Source: DAXETY01 sp051155755 (GTDB taxonomy: Bacteria; Desulfobacterota; Desulfobacteria; Desulfobacterales; SG8-13). Taken from it: a stretch of 64,000 nt of DNA. The stretch is from the NCBI GenBank assembly GCA_051155755.1, contig DAXETY010000035.1:44290-108289 (forward strand). Direction: 5' to 3'. The notes beneath the pieces are model-generated. The model ran no database searches, was not told the DNA's origin, and worked only from the letters and a program-made list of their open reading frames with translations. The position numbers and the translations under genes are program-made. Of this stretch, positions 26,979 to 36,118 are shown piece by piece (position 1 is the stretch's first letter; each line of letters opens with the position of its first letter).

Positions 26979-28673
26979 CTACGATCTGTCAAGGTTTGCC
27001 AGTTTTTCCACAATGGCGGCGCAGCCCGCAATGAGTCCCGGTTTGACCTGCACCTTGATGCGCATATTTTTGCCGGTGGTTCGGAATCCGCGCACCATGT
27101 TGAATTGCTGTTCTTCGAGAATTTCCATCTCCAGTTCTTCGCCTCCGGCACCGAGGTGAAGCGCTTTGCGCTGGAGAAGTTCGTAGGCCTTCTGTACGGC
27201 GGCCTCGATGGTGAATCTGTGGTCCACGGATTGCGAAAAATCCTCTTCGGGTGCCACGGCGACGCCGAGCTGGGTATCGGCGAACAGGGTGACCTCGCAG
27301 GTGGTGCGGGCCAATGCGGCCCCCACGGCATTGGCCACCTGCCAGTGCGGCACGGTTCGCACCGCGTAATCGGAGACGGCCGCCAGGTGACGGGCAAAAA
27401 ACGGGGCCGGTCCGCCGAGAATCAAGAGCGCCTTCGGGCTTACCCGGTCGCCGGATTGCAGATCCTGGACGGTGTAAACCGGGCGGTTGTTGATCCGTTC
27501 CACCAGTTCGTGGGCTTCGGCCAGAATCGCCCGGCAGGCATGGTCGAACACGGACCGGGCCGTTTCTTCCCGCGGACGTCCCAGGGCGGCCGCCAGGGCC
27601 TCTATGCCTTGCACGGCGCGGCGTTGATCGCCTTCCGTCATCCAGCCCAGAGCGATCAAAGCGTCGGTGGGCGTCGGCAGCGGGCCGCCGAATGCCAGCG
27701 CCGGACCTTCGCGTTCGGGTCCGATTTCGATCTGTCCGTCGATAATCCGCACCGCACTGTCCCCGCCGATACCGATGGAGCGGGTCTCCAGGGATCGGAT
27801 CAGGGTGCGGAAGCCCCCGAGACGGATGCCCACCGGATGCAGCAGCGGAATTCCGCTGCGGATCACGGCCATGTCCGTGGTGGTGCCGCCGATGTCCAGA
27901 ACCATTGCATCCCGGTCCGGGGGGGTGAATCCGATCGCTCCCATGACACTGGCGGCCGGACCGGACAGGGTGGTTTGACCGGGAAAATCCATGGACGCCG
28001 TCAGGCTCACGGTGCCGCCGTCGGCTTTCAAAATGCTCAGCGGTACCACCAATCCTTTTTCCTGCAGGGAGCGGTGAACCGCATCGAAGAATTTGTGATG
28101 AATCGGATAAACGGCGGCATTGAGATACGTGGTGGCGATCCGCCGGGCGAAATTCAATCCCCCGGACACCTGGTGGCCCATGAACACACGGTCGAATCGA
28201 TTCCGGATTTGTTCGAAGATCTGAAATTCGTGACGCGGGTTGCGCACCGAAAACTTGCCCACCACCCCGACATTTCGAATCCCGCTGGTTTCCAGGGTAT
28301 CGGCTACGGATTGGATTTGCTTTTCATTCAGCGGGGCCACTTCCCGGCCACGATGATCGATGGATCCTTCCACCGGGTAATAATGAGGATTGGTTTGGTG
28401 CGCCAGCGGATCGATTCCGGGACCGCTGGAAACAATCATTCCCACGGGCGGCAGTTTGCGTTCGACGATGGCATTGGTGGTCAGGGTCGTACTGAGGACG
28501 ATGCGGTCGATCCGGTTCGGTTCGAGGTCGACGGTGATGGATTCCAGGCAGGCCAGCACGGTCTGAAACAGGTTGGCGGGATCGGTGAGAACTTTCGTCT
28601 CTCTGACCAGTCCCTCCTCGTCCAGGAGTACTGCGTCGGTATGGGTGCCGCCGACATCCAGCCCGATGATCAT
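26979..28673 (-). CDS. Hydantoinase/oxoprolinase (HyuA) family protein
   Basis: 564 residues. The N-terminal MIIGLDVGGTHTDAVLLDEE is the ASKHA-fold phosphate-binding loop of Hydant_A_N, and LDIGGTTTDMAVI at about residue 260 is the second one in the hydantoinase_A domain. Family enzymes open hydantoins, 5-oxoproline or activate acetone with ATP, usually with a HyuB partner. No HyuB is present and the protein is shorter than the usual 650-700 residues. It forms a tight pair with the downstream deacetylase-fold gene. A good sigma-70 promoter precedes it. Confidence 0.85.
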   Translation of the reverse strand: MIIGLDVGGTHTDAVLLDEEGLVRETKVLTDPANLFQTVLACLESITVDLEPNRIDRIVLSTTLTTNAIVERKLPPVGMIVSSGPGIDPLAHQTNPHYYPVEGSIDHRGREVAPLNEKQIQSVADTLETSGIRNVGVVGKFSVRNPRHEFQIFEQIRNRFDRVFMGHQVSGGLNFARRIATTYLNAAVYPIHHKFFDAVHRSLQEKGLVVPLSILKADGGTVSLTASMDFPGQTTLSGPAASVMGAIGFTPPDRDAMVLDIGGTTTDMAVIRSGIPLLHPVGIRLGGFRTLIRSLETRSIGIGGDSAVRIIDGQIEIGPEREGPALAFGGPLPTPTDALIALGWMTEGDQRRAVQGIEALAAALGRPREETARSVFDHACRAILAEAHELVERINNRPVYTVQDLQSGDRVSPKALLILGGPAPFFARHLAAVSDYAVRTVPHWQVANAVGAALARTTCEVTLFADTQLGVAVAPEEDFSQSVDHRFTIEAAVQKAYELLQRKALHLGAGGEELEMEILEEQQFNMVRGFRTTGKNMRIKVQVKPGLIAGCAAIVEKLANLDRS

Positions 28674-28742
28674 GGTGGGGTCCAGCTTGTTGGTTGCCGG
28701 AAAACAGGATACGCTTCACGCGTATCGGTCGCAATAGCCGCC

Positions 28743-28771
28743 ATGCTACCGGAATCGGGTTGGGTTGTCAA
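28743..28771 (-). promoter_or_regulatory. Sigma-70 promoter of the hydantoinase-deacetylase pair
   Basis: On the minus strand, consensus TTGACA (28766-28771), a 17-bp spacer and TAGCAT (28743-28748), about 70 bp before ATG 28673. Confidence 0.6.
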
Positions 28772-28890
28772 CGACTGCCGCACCGCGGAATATTCTACAT
28801 AAGTATTTGAAATTATATCGTTTAAATGTATGATCTGAATCCGGGCCCACTCACGGTCGGACCCGCTGCAATCGATTCCAGCCGCCCGGA

Positions 28891-29904
28891 CTAGGGAATG
28901 ACGGCGGCCAGGATACCGGATTCATTGGGGGTGTCGATATGAATGCGCCGGATATCGCGGCCGCCGGCGGCGGCGATCATCTCCCGCAGCTGTGCTTCGG
29001 AGTACGACTGTCCCTGTTCGGTACCCAGGAGCATGTTCAGCGAGAACAAAGCCGGAAAGAGGGGGTGGGCCATGTCGTTGTCCAGAATGAACTCGTGGAT
29101 GAGGAGCAGGCCGCCGGGCTGCAGCGCCCCGGCGGTTTTTGCAACGATCCGCCGGCCATCCTCCGGGCCCTCCCCGTGCAGGATGTGCGACAGCCAGGCC
29201 ACGTCGAAGTCGCGGCCCGGATCGTCTTCCAGGAAATTTCCCGCCTGGAATCGAATGCGGTCGGAAAGCCCGAAACGGTCGATGGTTTTCTTTGCAAAGG
29301 GGCGGGTGGTCGGCAGGTCATAGACCACCGCGTGCAGCTGCGGATAACGACGGCAGAAATGAATCGCGTAGGTGCCCGGTCCGCCGCCCAGGTCCAGTAA
29401 ACGGCGCCTTTCCTGCAGGTCGATGCGTTCAACGATTCGGGGGGCCAGGAACATGGCGTTGTTGAACATGCCCATGAGGAAATTTTCCCGCCATGTATCG
29501 TCGGACGAAGCCCGGCTCCTTACCGGCCGTCCGCCTCGCACCGCTTCGCCCAGACGGTTCCAGGATGCCACCAACTGATGGTGGTGTCCGATCATGTATC
29601 CCAGGTATTTTTGGCCGCGCTTTGAGAGAAAATTTTGGGACGCCGGTGTGTTGGCGTAGGTGTCTTGATGCTTTTCGATCAGCGCCATGGCCGTCAGTGC
29701 GTTGAGCAGTCGCGTGGTTGCTTCCGCCTCGGTGCCGCATTTTTCGGCCACGGCCGCAGCGGTAAGCGGTCCGTCGGCGAGCGCCGTAAACAGATCCAGC
29801 TCCACCGCCGCATGCAGGGTGCAGGTGCGCCAGTAATAGCCCGAGAGCTCCAGAATGCGCCCCGGCGTCCAGTTTTCTTCTTTGGTCACGTCTTCGTTTT
29901 CCAC
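28891..29904 (-). CDS. SAM-dependent O-methyltransferase-like protein with dimerisation domain
   Basis: 337 residues. An N-terminal winged-helix dimerisation domain (about residues 10-100, LHAAVELDLFTALADGPLT) is followed by a class I methyltransferase domain with motif I LLDLGGGPGTYAIHF (about residue 168), VVYDLP as the acidic ribose contact and DVAWLSHILHG as a later motif. This is the layout of plant-type/bacteriochlorophyll O-methyltransferases such as CrtF. No pathway genes adjoin it, so the substrate is unknown. A weak GC hairpin follows the stop. Confidence 0.85.
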   Translation of the reverse strand: MENEDVTKEENWTPGRILELSGYYWRTCTLHAAVELDLFTALADGPLTAAAVAEKCGTEAEATTRLLNALTAMALIEKHQDTYANTPASQNFLSKRGQKYLGYMIGHHHQLVASWNRLGEAVRGGRPVRSRASSDDTWRENFLMGMFNNAMFLAPRIVERIDLQERRRLLDLGGGPGTYAIHFCRRYPQLHAVVYDLPTTRPFAKKTIDRFGLSDRIRFQAGNFLEDDPGRDFDVAWLSHILHGEGPEDGRRIVAKTAGALQPGGLLLIHEFILDNDMAHPLFPALFSLNMLLGTEQGQSYSEAQLREMIAAAGGRDIRRIHIDTPNESGILAAVIP

Positions 29905-30038
29905 GGATTTGTGCTACTCTCCTGCAATGAATACGAATATCCAGGTCAAGGATCTCACCGCCCGTCCTGCCTGCGGCCGGACGCGAGACGCCGAGATCGC
30001 AGAGAAACCATCCTCTTCATTTTCGTAATCGGAGAGAA

Positions 30039-31040
30039 TTATCTCTTTCTTCGCATCAGCGTCCGATATGCTTCGGTCAGGCGGATGAACTGCTTCGAAT
30101 CACCGCCCTTGTCCGGGTGAAGATCCTGGGCGCGGCGGCGGAACAGCCGGGTGAGTTCCCGGCAGCTCATTTTCGTCAGGGCTTCCGGGGTCTCTTCGAA
30201 CACATCGCCGGCCTCTTGCATGGGCACACCGGGTTGCGGCGGCGGGTGGAATTCCCGGTGCCGGTTCCTGAAATCGCGCAGATAATCCTGCATGAATCCC
30301 GGATTTTCATATTCGTAGTCAAAAAACATCAAAGCATAGCGTATCAGGTATTCGTGCAGGCCTTCCTCCCGCTCGAATCCGGACCAGAATTCGCCGTCGC
30401 CGTTGAGCCGGCACAACATCTCGATAAAATGGTCGTCGACTTCCGTCGGATCGAGTATTTCGGGATTCTTACGGGCAAAAGGGGTTCGAAAAAACGACTG
30501 CAGATCGAAAATGGTAAACACATACTTTTTCACATCCCCCGCACGCAGAATGCCTTCCATTCCCAAGAACATCTGCTCGAGTTCGTCCCGGGATTTTCCG
30601 ACCAGCACCTTCAGCATGCCGCTCGGAAGGCGGTCCAGTCCGCGCTGATCCATTTGACCGGTTTTCAGAAATAAAATCCGGCGCCGATCGAAGGGATGAA
30701 AAGCACGTGGCTCGTTGACGGCTGCGGGTGCTTCTCTGGCGCGCCGGGACCGTTTTTCGCGCAGGCGGAACGGCTCCAGCTTGTACCGGATTCTTGGCCG
30801 CAGGAAGTCCCAGAACAGGTCATCGAGATCTTCGAAATCGGATTCCACACCCTGGGCGTCCAGCGCTTCGGTTACGGTTTCATCGATGTAGTAGGCGTTG
30901 CCGCCGGGATAGACAATGAACCGCCGCGGGTCGGTGCCCAGTGAAAACAGCTCGCGGCTGCACATTTGATCGTGATGCCGGAAGGTTTCACGAATAAAAT
31001 AATGAATTTTTCCGTTGATGATTTTGCGTGCCAGATACAC
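30039..31040 (-). CDS. J-domain protein with the J domain at the C-terminus
   Basis: 333 residues from GTG 31040, chosen for GAGGAG six bases upstream; an in-frame opening to 31157 adds a Pro/Arg-rich stretch without support. The last 50 or so residues (SCRELTRLFRRRAQDLHPDKGG) form a J domain with the HPD motif at residues 308-310, which should stimulate a DnaK ATPase. The first 280 residues match no family I can name; they are charged and rich in Phe, Tyr and Arg, with no membrane segment, Cys motif or G/F region. It is therefore a class III (DnaJC-like) co-chaperone with an unknown client-binding part. Confidence 0.8.
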   Translation of the reverse strand: MYLARKIINGKIHYFIRETFRHHDQMCSRELFSLGTDPRRFIVYPGGNAYYIDETVTEALDAQGVESDFEDLDDLFWDFLRPRIRYKLEPFRLREKRSRRAREAPAAVNEPRAFHPFDRRRILFLKTGQMDQRGLDRLPSGMLKVLVGKSRDELEQMFLGMEGILRAGDVKKYVFTIFDLQSFFRTPFARKNPEILDPTEVDDHFIEMLCRLNGDGEFWSGFEREEGLHEYLIRYALMFFDYEYENPGFMQDYLRDFRNRHREFHPPPQPGVPMQEAGDVFEETPEALTKMSCRELTRLFRRRAQDLHPDKGGDSKQFIRLTEAYRTLMRRKR

Positions 31041-31322
31041 ACGTGGCTCCTCTCGAATCGGGATTCGAATCGGGGATGGCGGTGGGCGGGAGCGGAAAAC
31101 CGTGCGCGGCGGCAAAACCGGGGCCGGCGATCCGCCGGCCCGTCTGCCTTGTATCACCTTTACGACTGGACGAGATAGGATCGGTGACGGTTTTCAGCTC
31201 GACGAATCCTGATCGCGGAGGAGAGCGCCGGGAAAACCGCTGCAATTCGCTCTGCGTTTCCTCTGCGATCTCAGCCCGGCGGTGAGACAATCATCACCGG
31301 TATTGCGCCAACGTGTACTTAC

Positions 31323-31736
31323 TTAGGGTTGCACAATTTCGAAATTGATCGTGTCCAGGATGTTTTCGTCGGCATCGAGGATTTCCACCCGCCACGCGCC
31401 GATTTCGGTCGCTTGAATCAACTTGGAGCTGTAGGTGCGCCAGGCGCTCGCCCCCACGGAAAGATCGATCCGTGCACGCTCCATATCACCGAAATACCAA
31501 ACGTGGGTTACCCGGGTCGGCGCATCCGCATCGACCAGCTTGGTAAAACAATAAAGCTTTCCAATCGTCGCGGCAAATTGCGTGCCGGGATTCATCGGTT
31601 CGCGATCGACGACATTTTCGCAAACCACCGCCTGCTCCAACTGCATCGCCACTGCGATCCCCGGCACCATCCCCACGGTGCAAAGCAACGCGGCGAGACA
31701 GCTTGCTCCAATCACGCTCCATTTCCCTGTCCGCAT
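31323..31736 (-). CDS. DUF2914 domain protein, exported
   Basis: 137 residues. The signal peptide is MRTGKWSVIGASCLAALLC... with cleavage probably after AVA near residue 30. The mature part matches DUF2914: CENVVDREPMNPG, then WYFGDMERARIDL and GAWRVEILD. Function unknown; the domain is frequent in Deltaproteobacteria and often periplasmic or linked to membrane helices. ATG 31736 is used because GGAGG is six bases upstream; ATG 31742 lies directly on the ribosome-binding site. Confidence 0.87.
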   Translation of the reverse strand: MRTGKWSVIGASCLAALLCTVGMVPGIAVAMQLEQAVVCENVVDREPMNPGTQFAATIGKLYCFTKLVDADAPTRVTHVWYFGDMERARIDLSVGASAWRTYSSKLIQATEIGAWRVEILDADENILDTINFEIVQP

Positions 31737-31770
31737 TGGCATCCTCCTCCCTGTAACAGGTTGTCTGAAT

Positions 31771-31799
31771 AAAGTAAAAGCGATGTTTCCGATCGTCAA
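31771..31799 (-). promoter_or_regulatory. Candidate sigma-70 promoter of the DUF2914 gene
   Basis: On the minus strand, TTGACG (31794-31799), a 17-bp spacer and TACTTT (31771-31776), 35 bp before the start. Confidence 0.4.
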
Positions 31800-31996
31800 A
31801 TGGTTGCAACGGGTTCAACCCGCGTGTTTGCGGGTCGGATCCATCGGGGGGCGATAGGAAGACAAGTACAACTGCACGAGCGCTTTACCGAATTTCAATT
31901 TCGATTTTAGATATTCAAAAATTCTGCATATTCGGCAATCCCGCAATTCTAAAATGGGTGATTATACCACGGAATCCGGGCAAAATCCAAAAGACA

Positions 31997-32026
31997 TTGA
32001 CCCCTGCGGGGATTCGACGGTAAAAT
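31997..32026 (+). promoter_or_regulatory. Sigma-70 promoter of the transglutaminase-ABC operon
   Basis: TTGACC (31997-32002), an 18-bp spacer and TAAAAT (32021-32026), 50 bp before ATG 32077. Confidence 0.5.
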
Positions 32027-32076
32027 AATGATTCGCGTTCATCTCCGGAACCTCGAATTGCGAACCGACAACGCTT

Positions 32077-33594
32077 ATGCCGATCTATCGCCACCGCGGG
32101 TTTCAAGTCATCGCCGCGCTGTTTCTGGTTAGCTTTTCCCTGCTGTTTTCCACGCGTCTGCAGTGGTTCGAAGGGGTCGGCGCGGACAACCGTCCCCTGG
32201 ATCCGGGAGATACTGCAAACCTGGCAGATCGCAATACCTGGTTGTCCATCTACCAGAACGGCCGTCGCATCGGTTACGCCCACAAAACCTTCACCGCCGG
32301 AGAAACCGGTTTCGTGATCGAGGAGACCGTGTTCATGCGGGTGTCCACCCTGGGCATGGTCCAAGACCTCCGCATGCAAACCAAGGGCGAATTGGATCGC
32401 AGCCTGGGGGTGTCCTCCTTTCGGTTCCAGGTCGATTCCGGAAGATTTCGGCTGGTTTTGCAGGGACGAATTCGAGACGCCGTGCTCTATCTGGAAAGCG
32501 AGCGCGACGGCACCTTCCAGCAACAGCAAATCCCGGTCAAGACGCCGTTGTACCTGACCACCGCCCTGGTCGATGCGGTTCGGGCCCGTGGCCTGCAGCC
32601 CGGTTCCCGCTACAGCCTGCAGGTGTTCGACCCGATGACCCTTGGGCAAAGCGCCGTGGAGGTGACCGTGGTTGAAACCGAGACGGTCCGGCTCGAGACC
32701 GGGCAGTTCCCGTCGGCCAAACTGCTGCTGAACTTCAAGGGGGCCGACCAGTTTGCCTGGGTGGCCGGCAGCGGAGAGGTCGTAAAAGAAAAGGGACTGC
32801 TCGGAATCTATCTGGAAAAAACGACCCGCCACCATGCGCTGGCGGCCATCTCCGCAGAATCCGGAGAAGATCTGGCCCGGCTGGCCTCGGTAAAATCCGA
32901 CCGGATCATCCCCGATCCGGCGGCGCTCACCTCCCTGCAACTGAGAATCGGCGGGCCGCCTTCCAGTCTTGCCGCCCTGCACGGGGGCAGGCAACATTAT
33001 GCCGAAGGGGTGCTGACGATTCGTAAAGAGTCCCTGGAAGACCTGTCCTCGCGACTGGATATCGAACCATTGACCCGTCTGGAAACCATTTTCCTGCAGC
33101 CGAGTCTGTATATTCAATCCGATCACGAGAAATTTCGGGCGCTCGCCGCGCAAATCGTGGCTTCCGAAGGCGCACAGGATGCGCGAATCGCAGCATCTCG
33201 ACTGGTCGACTGGGTCTACCGCAACATCGAAAAACGTCCGGTGATCTCGGTTCCCGACGCACTGGCCACGCTGGAAAATCGGCAGGGAGACTGCAATGAA
33301 CACGCCGTGTTGCTGGCAGCCCTGGCCAGAGCCGCCGGCATCCCGGCCCGGATTGAAACCGGGCTGGTGTACCTGGAAGGCCGCTTCTATTATCACGCCT
33401 GGAACCTTTTGTATCTGGGCCGCTGGGTGACGGCCGATGCTTCTTTCGGGCAGCTGCCGGCGGACGTGACCCACATCCGGCTGGCCAGCGGTCATCAAAA
33501 TCAGTTCGAACTGCTGGGGGCCTTCAACCGGTTGCGGGTGGAGGTGATCAGTCCGCTGAACGGTCACGGCCTGGAAGCCGATCCGCCCGGTTGA
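32077..33594 (+). CDS. Transglutaminase-like protein, membrane-anchored
   Basis: 505 residues. An N-terminal helix (about residues 8-26, FQVIAALFLVSFSLLFS) is a signal anchor, so the rest should be periplasmic. The C-terminal transglutaminase-like domain has the catalytic triad Cys406 (GDCNEHA), His440 (YYHAWN) and Asp454 (TADAS). The region from about 30 to 300 is a beta-rich domain with no family I can name. Such domains act as cysteine proteases, peptide hydrolases or cross-linkers. The gene is 13 bp upstream of the ABC ATPase and heads that operon. Confidence 0.88.
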   Translation: MPIYRHRGFQVIAALFLVSFSLLFSTRLQWFEGVGADNRPLDPGDTANLADRNTWLSIYQNGRRIGYAHKTFTAGETGFVIEETVFMRVSTLGMVQDLRMQTKGELDRSLGVSSFRFQVDSGRFRLVLQGRIRDAVLYLESERDGTFQQQQIPVKTPLYLTTALVDAVRARGLQPGSRYSLQVFDPMTLGQSAVEVTVVETETVRLETGQFPSAKLLLNFKGADQFAWVAGSGEVVKEKGLLGIYLEKTTRHHALAAISAESGEDLARLASVKSDRIIPDPAALTSLQLRIGGPPSSLAALHGGRQHYAEGVLTIRKESLEDLSSRLDIEPLTRLETIFLQPSLYIQSDHEKFRALAAQIVASEGAQDARIAASRLVDWVYRNIEKRPVISVPDALATLENRQGDCNEHAVLLAALARAAGIPARIETGLVYLEGRFYYHAWNLLYLGRWVTADASFGQLPADVTHIRLASGHQNQFELLGAFNRLRVEVISPLNGHGLEADPPG

Positions 33595-33607
33595 GGATGA
33601 TAAACGC

Positions 33608-34339
33608 ATGATCCGGTTAGATAACATCACAAAACATTACGGAAACTTTACCGCCGTTTACGATCTGCAGCTTCAGGTGGCCCCCGGTGAAGTGTTCGGT
33701 TTCATCGGGCCCAACGGCGCCGGCAAGACCACCACCATCAAAATCATCGGCGGCATTTTAAAGCCTTCGGCGGGTACGGTGCAGATTTGCGGCATCGATA
33801 TGGATCGCCAACCCGAGGCGGCCAAGCGCAAAATGGGATTTATTCCGGACCGTCCCTACCTCTACGAGAAGCTGACCGGCATGGAGTTCCTGCAGTTTAC
33901 GGCCGACCTGTACGGGGTTCGCCGAAACGGCTGGCGGCAGAAAGCCCTGCAGGAACTGGAGCGCTTTTCCCTGAACGAGTGGGCCGAAGAGCTGATCGAG
34001 TCTTATTCCCACGGGATGCGTCAGCGGTTGATTTTTGCCGCGGCCCTGCTTCACCAGCCGGAGGTGCTGATCGTGGACGAACCGATGGTCGGCCTCGACC
34101 CGGTGACAATCCGCAGGGTCAAAACGCTTTTTCGGGAGTTGGCCCGTCAATCGGTGGCTGTGTTCATGTCGACCCACACCCTGGCGGTGGCCGAGGCGGT
34201 CTGCGATCGCATCGGCGTCATTCACCGGGGGCGGCTGGTCGCTGTCGGCAGCAAAGAAGACCTCCAGCGCGACGCCGGCGTGAGCGACAGCGACCTCGAA
34301 CAGGTCTTTCTGCGGTTGACACGGGAGGAGCATTCATGA
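33608..34339 (+). CDS. ABC transporter ATP-binding protein
   Basis: 243 residues. Walker A GPNGAGKTT (residues 34-42), signature YSHGMRQRL, Walker B VLIVDEPMVGLDP and the switch His in MSTHTL are all present. The architecture is that of ABC-2 type exporter ATPases (NatA/CcmA-like). It is translationally coupled to the permease by an ATGA overlap. Confidence 0.94.
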   Translation: MIRLDNITKHYGNFTAVYDLQLQVAPGEVFGFIGPNGAGKTTTIKIIGGILKPSAGTVQICGIDMDRQPEAAKRKMGFIPDRPYLYEKLTGMEFLQFTADLYGVRRNGWRQKALQELERFSLNEWAEELIESYSHGMRQRLIFAAALLHQPEVLIVDEPMVGLDPVTIRRVKTLFRELARQSVAVFMSTHTLAVAEAVCDRIGVIHRGRLVAVGSKEDLQRDAGVSDSDLEQVFLRLTREEHS

Positions 34340-36021
34340 ACCCGATTCCGGTGCTGCTGAAACCGCGCTGGGTGTCCTTGAAACAGCCCTTTCGTCGCCG
34401 CACCACCGGAGGCCGGGGGCGCTGGCTGGCTCTGGCTGCAGTCGGGGCGGTCTTCTGGTGCGGACTTTTCTTCCTGGCGCTGCGAGTGCTGAACCATTTT
34501 CGGGCAGTGGAGGAAATCGGCGATCTGATCAACGCCAAACTGCTTTCCATGCTGCTGATCACGATCCTGGCCCTGCTGATCTTCAGCAGTATTCTGACAG
34601 CGATTTCCAGGCTCTATCTTTCCCGGGATCTGACGCTGGTCCACGCCATGCCGGTATCCGGCTCCCGGATTTTTACAGCCCGCTGGATCGACGCCGCTTT
34701 CGAAAGCAGCTGGATGGTACTGACCTTCGCACTGCCGGTGTTGATCGCCCTGGGTGCCGTTTACCACGCCGGACCGCTGTATTTCGCGCTCCTGGCGGCA
34801 AACCTGCTGGCCCTGGCCGTGGCTGCCTCCGTCCTGGCCGCCGGCGTGGTGATGGCCGCGGTGCTGATCATACCGGCCGGCCGCATGAAAAATGCATTTC
34901 TGTTTTTGAGCATCCTGCTGTTTGTGGGTCTGTATATGGCCATCCGGCTTCTGAAACCGGAGGTGCTGGTGGACCCGGAGACTTTTGACTCCGTGCTGGT
35001 TTACATATCCGCCCTTCAGGCGCCGCTGTCCCCCTGGATGCCGACCACCTGGGTCTACGACGCCCTGCAGGCCGCCCTGGCCGGCAGCATCCGCGAAAGC
35101 CTCTTCCACACAGCGTTGATTTGGAGTTTTGCAGGACTGTGCGCCACCGGAATCATCGCAGCTTCCGAGCATCTGTATTACCCCGGGTTCAGTCGATCCC
35201 AGACCGCCTCCAGCCGCAAACATCGGTCCGTGACGGTCGCAGGCCGGACTTCGGCGATCCTTTCGGGTCCGTGGGGGGCCTATCTGCGCAAGGAAATCAA
35301 GTGTTTTTTCCGTGATCAGACCCAGTGGTCGCAGCTTTTTCTGATTGCGGCGCTGGTATTCATTTACCTTTATAATTTCAAGGTGCTGCCCCTGGACCGA
35401 TCGCCGATCCGGACCGAATATCTTCAGAACCTGCTCGCATTTCTCAACACGGGGCTGGCGCTGTTCGTGCTGACGGCCATTTCGGGCCGGTTTGCCTATC
35501 CGGCCGTCAGTACCGAGCGGGAAGCTTTCTGGTTGGTCAAAACAGCGCCGGGTTCCCTGAGAACGTTTTTGTGGATCAAATTTTTGATTTACCTCTTTCC
35601 GCTGCTGATTCTGACCGAAATGCTGATCGTGGCCACCAACCTGCTGCTGCAGGTGACACCGTTCATGATGTGGCTTTCCACCGCCACGGTAGGTTGCCTG
35701 GTGCCCGGTATCGTGGCCATGGCGATCGGCCTGGGCGCCGCCTATCCGAATTTCAAGGCGGAAAACCCCTCCCAGGCCGTGACCAGCTTCGGGGGGGTCA
35801 TGTTCATGATGCTCAGCGCCGTCGTCATCGCGCTCGTTATTGCAATCCAGGCCGGTCCGGTGTATCGTCTTTTCATGGCGGATTTCTGGTCGCGGGAAAT
35901 CACCAGGCTTGAATGGCTGTGGGTCTTGGCTTCGTCGATGATGGTGCTGGGCATCAGCGTCGGAACGGTCTGGGTGCCCATGCGATTCGGCGAAGCCCGG
36001 CTGGCCCGGCATCCGCTCTAG
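34336..36021 (+). CDS. ABC transporter permease (ABC-2-like)
   Basis: 561 residues with about 12 hydrophobic helices in two groups, separated near residues 290-320 by a soluble loop with RKEIKCFFRDQTQWSQL, a typical ABC-2/putative exporter permease motif. It is the membrane partner of the ATPase just upstream. ATG 34336 overlaps the ATPase stop and has GGAGGAG five bases upstream; the open frame continues far upstream inside the ATPase gene but is an overlap artefact. The substrate is unknown; co-location with a periplasmic transglutaminase-like protein hints at a peptide or envelope component. Confidence 0.88.
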   Translation: MNPIPVLLKPRWVSLKQPFRRRTTGGRGRWLALAAVGAVFWCGLFFLALRVLNHFRAVEEIGDLINAKLLSMLLITILALLIFSSILTAISRLYLSRDLTLVHAMPVSGSRIFTARWIDAAFESSWMVLTFALPVLIALGAVYHAGPLYFALLAANLLALAVAASVLAAGVVMAAVLIIPAGRMKNAFLFLSILLFVGLYMAIRLLKPEVLVDPETFDSVLVYISALQAPLSPWMPTTWVYDALQAALAGSIRESLFHTALIWSFAGLCATGIIAASEHLYYPGFSRSQTASSRKHRSVTVAGRTSAILSGPWGAYLRKEIKCFFRDQTQWSQLFLIAALVFIYLYNFKVLPLDRSPIRTEYLQNLLAFLNTGLALFVLTAISGRFAYPAVSTEREAFWLVKTAPGSLRTFLWIKFLIYLFPLLILTEMLIVATNLLLQVTPFMMWLSTATVGCLVPGIVAMAIGLGAAYPNFKAENPSQAVTSFGGVMFMMLSAVVIALVIAIQAGPVYRLFMADFWSREITRLEWLWVLASSMMVLGISVGTVWVPMRFGEARLARHPL

Positions 36022-36118
36022 CCACCACCCTGCGAACGCGCTTTTTCTTGGGTTGGCGCCGAAATTCCGCCGGCCTGAGATCGGAGCCGGCCCAACTTCC
36101 CAATGGGTGCCTGAAACG

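Noticed and set aside
27000..27397. In-frame N-terminal extension of the HDAC-fold gene
   Set aside because: It lies inside the hydantoinase gene in another frame; the proper start is ATG 26974, where recognisable deacetylase sequence begins.
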